Positions 12,065 through 23,561 of a DNA stretch of 64,000 nucleotides are shown here, in pieces. Source of the stretch: Auanema rhodensis (taxonomy: Eukaryota; Nematoda; Chromadorea; Rhabditida; Rhabditidae). Where the stretch lies: assembly GCA_964057225.1 (NCBI GenBank), contig OZ059897.1, positions 17,112,001-17,176,000 on the forward strand. The letters are read 5' to 3'. Position numbers and translations under genes: made by a program. Numbering within the stretch: position 1 is the first letter of the stretch; every line of letters starts with the position of its first letter. The notes under the pieces were generated by a model that saw only the letters and a program-made list of their open reading frames with translations, was not told the origin of the DNA and searched no databases.

Positions 12065-15000
12065 GATAGATATATATATATTCTTGTTATTCTTTATCCA
12101 TATTGTTTTCAACAAACATTTAAAAAGAATCGTTTGTGCATATGACCCGTTTTGTAGTATGCTTTAAAATATGTTTTAAAAACTTAAGAAAACAAAATTA
12201 TACACTTTTGTTTTTATCATTAGTCGCTCTGAATGCATATTCTTGTAAATATTTGTAAAAATACATTTTGAAGTCGGGATATAAGCAAAGCAATGTAATA
12301 AAATAATTTTAATCTAATCACTTTTTCTAGAACTCATTCCGTGGTGACGAAGTCGATCAACTCGTTATCCAAATGGCAAACCAACTTCGTGGAAATGAAC
12401 ATTCTCACCCTAGTCAGGGCACGTCTTTCAGCCCATCCATGACGAACAAGGCATCCTCTACAATGTCAACGACACGAACAAATGTCATGCAACGATCGAG
12501 TGAGTCTTTGTTTATTTTGGTAATAATAGCAAGATTTGAGCGCTTACACATATTGGAAAACAGTAAATTTTGCGAGAATGTTAGCTTCTTTCGTTCTTCC
12601 GTCTCTCTTATGTATAATGCTCTAAAATACACTTCCAAAAAATCATAGATTTTACACTTTCTTGTATTTAAATGTAGAAGCTCTTGAAAATGAATGTTGA
12701 ACATTGAAGAAAAACTTTAAAGCCTTCTTGCTTTCACCCCATTTAGCTGTCCATGCTCTTCATTTAGAATTCATTGTCAGACAACGACACAATCATCATC
12801 TTTTTGTTCGTTTCTTCAGTTTCAGCTTCATCATTTTAGCATCGACTACTAACATTCGCCACTGTCATTATTTCTTTCTTCGTTCTCGTCTCTCTTAATC
12901 ATTACTCTTTCTTCCTCTTTTTGACCCAGCTGCTCTTTTTCAATATCTAATCATGCCGTCTATTCAACATATAAAAAAAGGAGATATCGTTTCAAGATGT
13001 AAGCATCAACAGTAAACACTCGCAAAATTATGTATTAGCACTATGAGGAATTCAGATACATTTTTCAATAATGAATAGATATTTTCCATTTTAAGGAATT
13101 ATTTTAGTTCTGAAAAATCATTCTTTCGCAATCCTTTATACAAATGTTTCTTATTAGGTAAGAAAAAAATATCATGTATCAATAAAGTGAGGATGAAATG
13201 CTGAAAATTCCAACTGAAGTTTATAAAAAATTGGAAAAGTCAAATAATTTTATTTTCCAATTTTTAATTTTCTGGATATTTTGTAAATACCACTTTGCAC
13301 TAAAGTTGAAATTCTATTCGAAAATCAAATGAAAGCTGGCCTGTTTCGAAATGTCTAATTCTGGAAAACAAATGGTTCTAAAAGATATGTTGATATACTA
13401 AAATTTCGAATCAACAAAAAAAGAATTATCACGAAGCAGATAAATATAAGTACCGCCCATTCTGATTCTTCAAGTTTGCCTCCTTCCTCCCCCTCCCTCG
13501 TTCTTTTTCACGTCTGCTTAGTCTCCGCCCAACATTTGTGTTGTGTAGAGAAACGCGCTCTTGCTTCTTGCTCTGCTTCTAGAAGGTCAAGCTATTCAAG
13601 CTTTCAACAAACAGTTATTTAGTCTAAGTCATACTTATTGGACAAATAATTCAACTCGTTATATTTCTTTCTATCAACATAAATTGCAATGGCTGATAAA
13701 GAAGGTATCGCGTATGAGTCTTCTATCTCTTCAGTGTAAAAAACACATCTTTAAATGTTGACACAAGTTGATCTAGTTTGTTTCACTTTGCTTTTCTTAG
13801 TGTATACTTATTATCTTTTCTACTTTTTTTATTCAAGTGATGTTATACACTAAACGTAAAAAATTAGCTTAAAACACAAATTGGGATTAACAGTGTTTCT
13901 AATTACTGTTCGATATGCCTTTTTAAAACTTACTTTTTGATTTTACAGATATATGTGTGGCATGTAATAGTGCGATTACTTTCGAAAAGCCGGGATGTGT
14001 TGCCCTTGATCAGGTTTGAATTTCGAATTTTCATCTCAAGTACAGCTTTAAACTTGTAAACCAATACATAAGCAAAATAATATTTGAATATAGTTAAACT
14101 TTTTTGTTAAAAGTATATTGATTTCACTTTGTTGTTCTAGCTGCTTTTGCTTCTTCAACTATCGACAGTTGTTCAAAATTGTTCTCGTTGTGTCATTTTT
14201 TCTCTTCTCTCATTTCATGTGTTTTGCTGACTACTGTTTCAGTCCTTTTCTACTCAAGAAGATCAGAAAAGTTGGAAAATAGAAGGAAATTATTAATGAA
14301 AAACGCATTCCTTTCTTTTTCTGAACGTTTTAAAAACTTTACATTTTTCTCACATCTTTCAGGTATTTCATGTGAGCTGTTTCAACTGTAACAAATGTGG
14401 GCGTATTCTCGCTGGCAGTTCCTTTTACAATATTGAAAACAATCCAACTTGTGAAAGTTGTTATACGGTAAGAAAATTATAACTAATTCAAACTCGAATA
14501 TTATGTTATTTCATTATTCTGCAATATATATCACCCTAATCCAATCTCAACTGAAATTTGTTAGGAAACATACTTAATAACAAATGACAGTTCCCAATGG
14601 CCCTTTCTTGAACAAAATTTGCTTAGTTCTGGTCTTTTCAAAAAAATCATTCAATGAAAAAATGTAATGATATCAGAAAAATTGAATTATATATCTGACC
14701 CTTAAGCAAGAACAGCTGTTGTGATTGACTCGACAAAATAATCAGTCTAGTAGAACGACTGGAAAACACCACGCACACACATATATACAAACTTAATAGC
14801 TTCAAAATCATTATTATTCTGTCAGAAAATTGTTGATGGCATGCTTGCAGAAGTTTTAAATTTTCGATCTGTAAAAGAAAATCTTAGCCCCCTCATGAAA
14901 CGGCTTAAAATTTCACGATGGTGTCACTTCATAATATTTTGCTGCTGTTTTAGAACTTATTCGAAATAAAGAGCATAAAGGAAAGGTCCCTTGAGAAAAC

Positions 15001-15844
15001 ACATGAAATATCACAATAAAACAGGAGCAAAAATCTTTCCATGCTTTTTTCTAATATTTAGACACACAGCAATCAGTCTGCATAGAGATCTTTTGATGAT
15101 TAGGGAATGACGGCCTCTCCACTCTTTTGAGCATTCATATTAAATTGTTTCTACTTTTCATGCTGAGTGGTGTTTCTAACTTATCTGTTTACATTTCAGG
15201 AATCTTTGGACAAATGCATGAAATGTGAGAAACCTATCTCAGACAAGGTCTAACTCGGCCTAGAAACTCTTTAACAACATTTCATTCCAGTTATTGCGTG
15301 CTTGCGGTGGTACTTTTCATGTGGAATGCTTCACTTGTACAGTATGCAACACAGCTCTTGACGGTGTACCTTTCACAGTTGATTCTGATAATAATGTGCA
15401 TTGTGTTCCATGCTTTCATGAGTGAGTTCGGCAAAGCGGTTTTGAATATCTAAATTGCAAGCGATCTTGTTTGATTTATATTAATCTAAATATATTTCAT
15501 ATAAATGTAATACGTTTTAGGTAACAGTATATTTTTGTATGTTTAGAAAGTTTGCTCCTCGATGCGCAGTATGTCAACGTGGAATTATTCCGGTTGAAGG
15601 AGAAAAAGAAAGTGTTCGTGTTGTAGCTATGGACAAGTCTTTCCATGTTGACTGTTATCGCTGTGAAGATTGTGGGTTGCAACTATCCAGTAAGGTAAAT
15701 CCAGAATACAACATTTGCATCAGCAGAAAAAATTAAGTAATACTTCAATTTTAGATTGAGGGACAAGGATGTTATCCATTGGATTCACATCTTTACTGTA
15801 AAACCTGTAACTCAAATCGATTACGCGTTTTGGCAAATGCATGA
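9830..15844 (+). CDS. ZYX: Zyxin family protein, long isoform (polyproline region plus three LIM domains)
   Basis: An adaptor of focal adhesions and muscle attachment sites that binds Ena/VASP and alpha-actinin type partners and can shuttle to the nucleus (family knowledge). The modelled start is ATG 9830, giving GPPPPPPPPPILKP, a zyxin-like proline run. Exons 9951-12500 encode a Ser/Asn/Gln-rich linker, including a long exon 10745-11049 and a possible short leucine motif FDVNELLK near 11510. Three LIM domains follow: ICVACNSAITF...CNKCGRILAG (13974-14469), CMKCEKPISD...CTVCNTALDG (15200-15421) and CAVCQRGIIPVEG...CEDCGLQLSS (15546-15695), ending CYPLDSHLYCKTC. The third LIM is diagnostic of zyxin/LPP/TRIP6 rather than Ajuba. 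About 590 residues, close to family length. Introns at 11521-12330, 12500-13973 and 14470-15199 are long for this locus. TGA 15842-15844; AATAAA near 15950. Confidence 0.85.
12030..12080. repeat. TA dinucleotide microsatellite
   Basis: Nearly pure TA repeats, interrupted by a few TACA and GATA units, inside a zyxin intron. Shorter TA runs occur at about 18873-18892, 25147-25162 and 43062-43080. Confidence 0.9.
13440..13688 (+). promoter_or_regulatory. Putative internal promoter for the short zyxin isoform
   Basis: A stretch that stands out from the surrounding AT-rich intron: a long C/T-rich run (about 13475-13520) followed by GC-richer sequence up to the MADKE exon. Position just before an in-phase first exon suggests promoter and 5' UTR. 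No core element is diagnostic. Confidence 0.35.
13689..15844 (+). CDS. ZYX: Zyxin LIM-only short isoform from an internal first exon
   Basis: Within the long intron before the first LIM exon, ATG 13689 starts a small exon MADKE that ends at 13704 with a good donor (GAAG|gtatcg). Its phase matches the LIM exon at 13974 exactly, giving MADKE-D-ICVACNS and a protein of about 200 residues consisting of only the three LIM domains. C. elegans zyx-1 is known to make a long and a LIM-only isoform, as far as I recall, which supports the reading. The exon is preceded by a pyrimidine-rich, GC-richer stretch that could be a promoter. Confidence 0.6.
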
Positions 15845-16206
15845 AGTCTCAGTGATTATTACACTTCGCATTTCATTTTCAAATTATTACAAGTGTTTTA
15901 ATACAAATTAAACGTGGAAGAGTATCTTGTAGTATCTCAAACGCATTATAATAAAGTAATTCGCTTCGATCTTTGCTGTCTTATTTAAGCTTGCTCCCAA
16001 TGCTTCCCAGGAGAAATAAAATCAAAGAAACACGACAGCATGATTGAATGTTTAGAAAACTTCTAAAAAGGCATATAAGTAAAGTAGAATCATTACGCAA
16101 TACTTTGAAAATAAGAACTGATAAAAAATAGTATAATTTCATTCAAACTTAACAAAGTGTACGCACACAACATATATACAAATAATGCGAATCAGAAACA
16201 TTTCAT
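15845..16206. other. Convergent 3' intergenic region
   Basis: Lies between the stop codons of zyxin (+) and the SWT1-like gene (-). AT-rich, with AATAAA near 15950 for zyxin. Nothing else seen. Confidence 0.6.
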
Positions 16207-18296
16207 CTACGGAATTGTTTTTTCTTCTTCATTTTTCCAGCCTAAATTGTTCATGTACGTTAAAAACGACTGCACAGCTTCAACAGAAGTACTGGAGTGA
16301 CCAGATTGCTTAACTTCATTCAAGAAAACACTGCGAACAATCTTCTGAAATAAATTGAGTTCAAAAAATGAACAAAACGATTAAATACATCTCGAATACT
16401 GAGCTGCCATATACAGGATGAATACAAAGCTTCTGCTAATGTAATTATCGCAGAAAATGTCACTTGCTCATAGCCATGTGATAAGAAACTCAAAATTAAG
16501 AAAATAAATTAACACAAAAGTGGAGTTACCAAAATGAAAGACTGGCAAGCCGGGAAAGAATTGATTTTAAGTTGCTAGAATGAACGGTTGCGTTATTAAT
16601 TCTAAAATAATGATAAATTCGAAAAATTTAGAATATCTTAAATTACTCTTCTAAGGCCACTTCAACAGCCAATTTGAAAATGAACAAGAACTTTTCAGTT
16701 TCAGAAGGGAATATAAAAGGGTCTCGATGCAATTCAGACCGGCGCCGTTTCAAGTTAGTATTTGTTCTAAAATAACTGAGATAAGAAGTAATAAAAAATG
16801 AATATACTCTGGTTCTTGAACTTCTGTCACAATTGTCCTTAGAGTATTTGCATGATCCTTTTTTTTTATACATGAAAAATCCATCTTTTTGTGTATTTTC
16901 CCCGTTTCCATTTGACATTCCTGCAACACACAGTTATTATGATATAACGAACCAAATGGGGACGAAAAAGCTAAATAATAATTCGTTGAAAAGGAAACCG
17001 TTCGTTTTCTTGTTTTATAAGTAGCTTTTATCATATATTGTCACACTATATATTTATAAAACTATACCACCGAGAGTGATTTTGATTGTATTGTGCTACT
17101 TTTCGGAATAAATTCGATGAATTCCTGGAAAACTGTTCTGCTCATTAACAACTCTGTTTTATTTTTTACATCGGCTGACGCAGTATTCAGTGCATGGGCT
17201 AAACCTTTGGATTTCAAATTGCGATCTTCCGATATTAGAAAAACATTATCAGTTTCCCCGCCACTTTCTTCAACTAAAAAAATATATTTTAGTAGTTCTC
17301 GGATCATTATATTACCTTGCTTGTAAAGAGATAAAGCAGTTTTTAAAATTCGTTCGTCATTAACAGTAGCACAGAATTTGATTTTTTCTCCATTGTAGGC
17401 ATTTATAAATAAAGTTGCTTGAGCCTAACAGAAATAAATAGTATGATAAAAATTACATCAACACATACATCTATTGAATTCTCAAAAACTAAACTATGTG
17501 GAAACTGTGAAGCTAATTTGTTCAATTCTATATTGGCAAAAATTGCTCTCTGGAAAGTTAAAAAAAAATTTCAAATAACATTAGTTAGAACCTTTCTCAG
17601 ACTACCCTTAGATTTCGTTAAACCATCCAATTCCCTTAAAACTAGGTAAGGTATAATGACCGCTACAGAATCTAAAATAAGTTTTGAAAACACTTTTGAG
17701 CAGCGAACGGTAAAAGAAGAACTAACTTTGTAAACTTTTTACTACAACATCAAATGATTGAATTAGTGAGCTGGTGTCAAACACTGCTAATGCAACAAAC
17801 TGCACATTACTTATGTTTGATAAAGCATTCGACAACTCATTCAGAGCGATTATTGAAGTCTACAAAAATAATATTAATTAAATATGCATAGATTGAACCT
17901 TGTCGTCATCGCTCATCACAGTTTCCCGAAAATTTATCAACTCCCTACTGATATCAGATATATCCATAGGCTCATCATCACTGTATGGCTCGGCTGATGA
18001 TACTTCCAAATCAGCATTTTTAACACTGAATGTCTTTTAATCGAAGAAGTAATTCCGCTAAGAACAAACCAACTATTTTTAATAAAAGATAAACCAGCGT
18101 TCTCACCAACATAAATAGATCGATCAATTTGAGAAGCCCAACTATATTTGTTAAAAAAATCCTCAGCCCATAAAGATAGCCCGTTTTCACAGTTTAGAAA
18201 AAAAATACGATTTTTCCTTTTAGTGTGAACAAATGAACGCCATGGAGACCTCAGCCATAATAGGCTAATCTCATACTTAACATCATTTTGCGACAT
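16207..18296 (-). CDS. SWT1: SWT1-like PIN-domain endoribonuclease with N-terminal WW-like domain
   Basis: About 505 residues in twelve exons; ATG 18296-18294, stop TAG 16209-16207. Swt1 proteins are nuclear endoribonucleases that survey mRNP export at the nuclear pore (family knowledge). The N-terminus looks like a WW domain: SPWRSFVHTKRKNRIFFLNC then GLSLWAEDFF. The PIN domain follows: FDTSSLIQSF carries the first catalytic Asp, then IIPYLVLRELDGLTKSKGSL with the conserved Glu/Asp, FCATVNDERILKTAL, and VFLISEDRNLKSKGLAHAL with the last acidic residue. The C-terminal ~190 residues (16207-17000) are helical, as in SWT1 relatives. The exon beginning VEESGGET can read on to a TAG at 17064, but splicing at AAA|gtagca into the exon before 16990 joins frames cleanly and continues the protein. 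Several junctions, especially 18026-18069, were chosen for phase and are tentative. Confidence 0.72.
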
Positions 18297-18579
18297 ATGT
18301 CTAAAGCTTCAAAGTTTGCATAATCCAATAAGTGTCTAGAACCAATAGATCATAAAACATTACGAAGAAGCGTAATGCCCTACACTGTCGTATATATTCA
18401 TTGACGTCAAACAAGCTTCGGGTCATGATAAACTATTAGCGCATATAATAGATCATGTTGATTTCACAAATTATAATATTAGCTTTCATAGTGATTTGTA
18501 AGCCAGAAAAATATTTTAAGCTGACAATAATTTAATGAATATTACAGCTGCTTTAAATAGTTTTATTTACATTGATTAT
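18297..18579. other. Intergenic between two minus-strand genes
   Basis: Upstream of the SWT1-like gene and downstream of the SAM paralogue. Contains nothing recognised beyond AT-rich spacer. Confidence 0.5.
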
Positions 18580-21421
18580 TCAACAAATTCTACGAAGACC
18601 GGACCACCGAGCTTTCAGCCTATTAAAGAAATGCTCTAAACGATTCATCTTCTTCCGTGTTCCAAAGCTAAAAAAATAGTAACGTAAATACTACCGAAAC
18701 TAAAAAAAAAGGTGAATACGCACCTCAAAGGTATTTCAGTAATGCATAAGTCTCGTAATTCGTCCCAAGTAGAGTGCTGTAATACTTCTCCATTAATTTC
18801 TTCAACTCTTAAGCGGGCTGCGATGTTTGCATCGTTGGTGGCTTCATAAACCATTTCATACATATCATCAACCTAAAAACATATATATATATATCACATA
18901 TGATCGTAGTACCGATATTAGCCGTGGTCCTTTATCAGTTAATGGCAAATCTATCTCTTCAAATCTAAATTAACACTGACGTCTAATATACTGTTTTTGC
19001 TTATACCTGTTACAAATTTTCCATTCTTCACAAAGTTTCTCTAATGCCAATTCTATTCTCCGAGCAGTGCCAAACCTGAAATCAATTTTAAAACAAGTAA
19101 ACAATATCCTTATACTTCAGATTAAACGGAGCATCTCTTAAATCCTTCAGTGACAATGAAAGCAATAATAAGCAATCCACATCTTCAATCTGTAAACTGT
19201 TCGCCACATCGTTAGATCCTGTCACCTTAATGACCCATTGGCAAGTATCTGCTACCTTAAACCAAGGCGAAATTTTTTCACAATATAAACTTAATTCTAT
19301 ACCGTCCAGTTATATGGATGCACATTCTGCAAATGCTCGGGAGGCCGCTCAAGGTTGTCATTATCCTCATCTTTTTTCTCTTCCTCGAAATTTTGCCTAC
19401 ACTCCGAAGTACCAATCTTAATATATGAAGAAATTACTGAACTTGTTTTAAATTTTTTTTAGAACTTTATTCTTCGGATTAACGTCAGTTTGGTCATTCT
19501 TCAAGGGGCTAGATGTTTGTTCGGATTCTTCATGTTCGCTTTGCAAATTAGAGAGTTGTGAGCTACGCCTTTTGCTATCAGATAATATTCTTTCGCCAGA
19601 TTTGGGACCAAAATCCATACTGAGAAGCTGACTCAGCTCATTTCGTCGACTACGTCGTCTTTTCTCTTCATTTGGCTTAAAATATGACTATCTCATCAAT
19701 TTACATCATATATGTACTTGGTTAGTGGATGAATTCGGTTGAGAGTCAATTTGTTCAAAGCTTTTTTGGGTTGATAATATTTGTTCCACAGACATTTCAC
19801 GGAGTTGTGAAATATCCCATGATGAAGACGAGGATTCAGTGGAATTATACTCAAATTGTATAGAATTGATAAAAAATAAGCAAACTGAAAAACCTGAAGT
19901 GTATCATCTTGTATATCATTTTCTTTCTCATTCAGCAATCCAATAGGCGCTGGTGTAAAACTATGTCTACCTCGAGTCGAGAATTTAGTAACTAGTTCAA
20001 TTTTGGAAGTATCATTAAAAACACTCTACAGAATTTAAAACTTTAGAAAACTATCAAAACAAATAAAACTAACTGTATCAAGTTCTTTAGACTTTTTAGA
20101 TTCCGCTTCACCTTTAAGCGAAATTGTAGAACACCAAAGAGGTGCATTGTTTTGAGCGTCGATAAGACGACGAAGGTCAGACCAAGTCCCTTTAGATTTA
20201 TTGTTATCTGCCGGAAAAGGATCGGCACTTTCCTTAAATAATATACATAAATAATGAATATATGTTAGATCAATACTTCTATAACACAGCCATTGATATT
20301 ATGCACAAAGATTCCTCGTTCATCAACAATTTTCTTAAACTGTTCGGCTTCTTTTCGAAAAGCGTCTAATATATTGAAACCGATTGTAGTCTCTTTATTT
20401 TCATCTACTTCTTCCTCGTCAGCTACTTAATAAAAATGCATAGCAAATCACATTTATATGTAACCAACCTCTATCCAACGCTGGTGGAAGTTCTTGAGAA
20501 TCATCTACTATCTCCAACTTGTCTCTAGTCTCTTCATGGTCCTTGTTGTCACGCTTCACAGAGCGAGCAGAAGCCTACAAAGAAAATAAGAACAACTTTT
20601 AGAATAGAAAGCACAAACGAGAGAAGATTGTATTAATGTTGTTGAGGGAGCTTGAACATAAGACATTTGATTCCCTATGATATAAATGATAAAGTACATA
20701 CAGAATTAGCCGAACTACCTGGAATCATATAAGGATGGCCCTGAATTTGAATCAAATTCATCGGTGCATGACCTAAGCAATAACTATTATTCATAATAAG
20801 ATAAATATAATTTTTTGAAGGAAAGTATAAAAACCTTGGGGAACAGTTACGTAACTATTTCCTTGTAAAACGTAAGGCGTGTGAAGAGGTATTAAACTAG
20901 TAGAAGAAGCAATTTCTTAAAAATTAAAGAAAACTAATTGACAACATAAACAAGAAACCTCGAGAGTTCATTAGAAACTGCATATTATTTGGCTAAAAGA
21001 ACACTGATAATGTACAACGATGATAAAAACTAGAAACCTGCCGGATCATTGGAACTGCAACAACATTTCTAAGAGGAGGTTGAGATGCACCTAAACGTTT
21101 TTCTTGTACCAGCCCCATATAACGAAAAAATACCTGTATTTGCTCTCATAGGACTTGCTCGTACCTGCTGTCCAGAAACCATTGAACTAGGAAAATTACT
21201 AATAATTTGCTAAAACTTCTAAATTTTTTATAATATTAAAGCAAAATAACCTGTCCGCATAATTGAGGAAAATGAACTCCGGCAATTAAGCCTGTTACAT
21301 TGTCAATAACCTGGAACGTTTAAGATATCTCTTGAAGTTTGTTTTCAAATCAATTAACCTGAGCACTATCAGAGGCACTCTTACCAATGTCTTTTCTATT
21401 CACATCATCTTCTTCGCCCAT
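18580..21421 (-). CDS. Polyhomeotic-like tandem SAM protein, copy A (zinc finger lost)
   Basis: Minus-strand member of a head-to-head pair. ATG 21421-21419 (MGEEDDVNRKDIGKSASDS), stop TGA 18582-18580. The N-terminal half is uncharged and rich in Pro, Gln, Val and hydrophobics (GNSYVTVPQGHAPM), as in Polyhomeotic proteins. The middle has an acidic helix (FNILDAFRKEAEQFKKIVDE), then a copy-specific section with RRRSRRNELSQLLSMDFGPKSG. The C-terminus holds two SAM domains: one from YNWTVADTCQWVIKVTGS to the FGTARRIELAL motif (19325-19030), one from VDDMYEMVYEATNDANIAAR to FGTRKKMNRLEHFF (18870-18600). The zinc-finger exons found in copy B are absent; instead a short acidic exon (ECRQNFEEEKKDEDNDN, near 19350-19415) leads straight into SAM 1. 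SAM polymers hold Polycomb PRC1 complexes on chromatin (family knowledge). Whether this truncated form still binds nucleic acid is doubtful. Confidence 0.68.
18760..19325 (-). repeat. Second inverted repeat arm B1 (SAM-encoding segment of copy A)
   Basis: About 570 bp nearly identical, introns included, to 24715-25285 in opposite orientation. It spans the end of the exon reading VHPYNWT, SAM 1, and most of SAM 2 up to the words HSTWDE. The only obvious difference is the length of a TA run in an intron. Outside it on both sides the copies diverge sharply. Confidence 0.88.
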
Positions 21422-21539
21422 TACACAGAAAAAAGAACGCTGCCTGAACTAAATATATAACTTTTATTCACTTAGAAGCTTTAAAAATCATAGTTAAAAA
21501 CTAGTTGAAGAACCATATCACAAATTATTGTAATTAGTA
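20214..21539 (-). repeat. Inverted repeat arm A1 (5' half of SAM gene copy A)
   Basis: About 1.33 kb nearly identical, introns included, to 22238-23561 in opposite orientation. It covers ~120 bp upstream of the ATG and all exons up to ESADPFP. Differences are scattered single bases and small indels, e.g. VIDN versus VIEN. The ends are abrupt: before TACTAATTAC on the outer 5' side, and within the ESADPFP exon on the 3' side. Confidence 0.88.
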
Positions 21540-22356
21540 TATTAGGATATAAAAAATATAAGATTTTATTGACTCGGAAGCTATGGAAGTATTTAATATT
21601 TTTCAACTATTATTTTTATACTGATTCTTTACTCTTAATTATAATTATAAATAATAGCTACATTTTGGTTAAAAAGTGTTCAAGAATTTTGAAAAAAAAC
21701 TTTATTCTTAAATACTGGTTACTTTATAATATAAATTATATATGATTTCAATTATATTTTAAGATACAAAATCCCTTATTTCATTCTAAGGAAAGAGACT
21801 CTAACTTAGCAATATTTTCTGTTACATTTTAAAATGAAAAAAAAAATAAAGAAACATTGGCACAACTGATGTGCTATGTTGTTTGGCAAGCGCATTTATG
21901 GAACATTATAACCAACTATTGCCCCATAGCATTTTTATATTAAATAACTAAAAAAAGGTAAGCCCAGAATAAAAATTATTCAGTGAAACAAAAAATTACT
22001 TGAATCAAGAATTTTTAAAGTAGCGTTTATAAAGCCGGTGATCACTCATTCTTACTGCGAGTCACATACGGTACCCCTGCTCGTAACTTATTCAAATTTC
22101 GCGGGCGTCTTGACCTACAGTTTTACATAATATTTTACCTCGAACATTAAGTCTACCATCTGATAAACGGGTGTGATTTTTGAACATCTCGTCATTCGTG
22201 GTCATAAAAAGTTAAATTCCATTTGTAGCCCTTGTCCTACTAATTACAATAATTTGTGATATGGTTCTTAAACTAGTTGTTAACTATGATTTTTAAAGCT
22301 TCTAAGTGAATAAAAACTTATATATTTAGTTCAGGCAGCGTTCTTTTTTCTGTGTA
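21422..22356. promoter_or_regulatory. Shared divergent promoter region of the SAM paralogue pair
   Basis: Both genes start outward from this 935-bp interval. Its outer ~120 bp on each side are the ends of inverted repeat arm A, so the two genes carry the same proximal upstream sequence including the TTCAGGCAGCGTTC stretch just before each ATG. The central ~700 bp is unique, with very AT-rich sequence at 21540-21850 and a GC-richer patch at 22040-22130 that includes TTTCGCGGG (22097-22105), an E2F-like motif. Confidence 0.55.
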
Positions 22357-23561
22357 ATGGGCGAAGAAGATGATGTGAATAGAAAAGACATTGGTAAGAG
22401 TGCCTCTGATAGTGCTCAGGTTAATTGATTTGAAAACAAACTTCAAGAGAGATCCCAAACGTTCCAGGTTATTGAGAATGTAACAGGCTTAATTGCCGGA
22501 GTTCATTTTCCTCAATTATGCGGACAGGTTATTTTGCTTTAATATTATATAAAATTTAGAAGTTTTAGCAAATTATTAGTAATTTTCCTAGTTCAATGGT
22601 TTCTGGACAGCAGGTACGAGCAAGTCCTATGAGAGCAAATACAGGTATTTTTTCGTTATATGGGGCTGGTACAAGAAAAACGTTTAGGTGCATCTCAACC
22701 TCCTCTTAGAAATGTTGTTGCAGTTCCAATGATCCGGCAGGTTTCTAGTTTTTATCATCGTTGTACATTATCAGTGTTCTTTTAGCCAAATAATATGCAG
22801 TTTCTAATGAACTCTCGAGGTTTCTTGTTTATGTTGTCAATTAGTTTTCTTTAATTTTTAAGAAATTGCTTCTTCTACTAGTTTAATACCTCTTCACACG
22901 CCTTACGTTTTACAAGGAAATAGTTACGTAACTGTTCCCCAAGGTTTTTATACTTTCCTTCAAAAAATTATATTTATCTTATTATGAATAATAGTTATTG
23001 CTTAGGTCATGCACCGATGAATTTGATTCAAATTCAGGGCCATCCTTATATGATTCCAGGTAGTTCGGCTAATTCTGTATGTACTTTATCATTTATATCA
23101 TAGGGAATCAAATGTCTTATGTTCAAGCTCCCTCAACAACATTAATACAATCTTCTCTCGTTTGTGCTTTCTCAAAAGTTGTTCTTATTTTCTTTGTAGG
23201 CTTCTGCTCGCTCTGTGAAGCGTGACAACAAGGACCATGAAGAGACTAGAGATAAGTTGGAGATAGTAGATGATTCTCAAGAACTTCCACCAGCGTTGGA
23301 TAGAGGTTGGTTACATATAAATGTGATTTGCTATGCATTTTTATTAAGTAGCTGACGAGGAAGAAGTAGATGAAAATAAAGAGACTACAATCGGTTTCAA
23401 TATATTAGACGCTTTTCGAAAAGAAGCCGAACAGTTTAAGAAAATTGTTGATGAACGAGGAATCTTTGTGCATAATATCAATGGCTGTGTTATAGAAGTA
23501 TTGATCTAACATATATTCATTATTTATGTATATTATTTAAGGAAAGTGCCGATCCTTTCCC
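22238..23561 (+). repeat. Inverted repeat arm A2 (5' half of SAM gene copy B)
   Basis: Partner of 20214-21539; the two arms are separated by a unique spacer of about 700 bp (21540-22237). Confidence 0.88.

Noticed and set aside
12414-12898. Small genes suggested by open frames around 12.4-12.9 kb
   Set aside because: They are antisense or read-through of a zyxin linker exon and its intron; no independent support.
17937-18296. 119-residue single-exon gene on the minus strand
   Set aside because: Its second half is frame-shifted relative to the acidic exon reading DDEPMDISDI; it is exon 1 of the SWT1-like gene read through an intron.
22040-22130. Possible tRNA or small RNA gene in the GC-richer patch of the divergent promoter
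   Set aside because: No cloverleaf with A and B boxes could be drawn.
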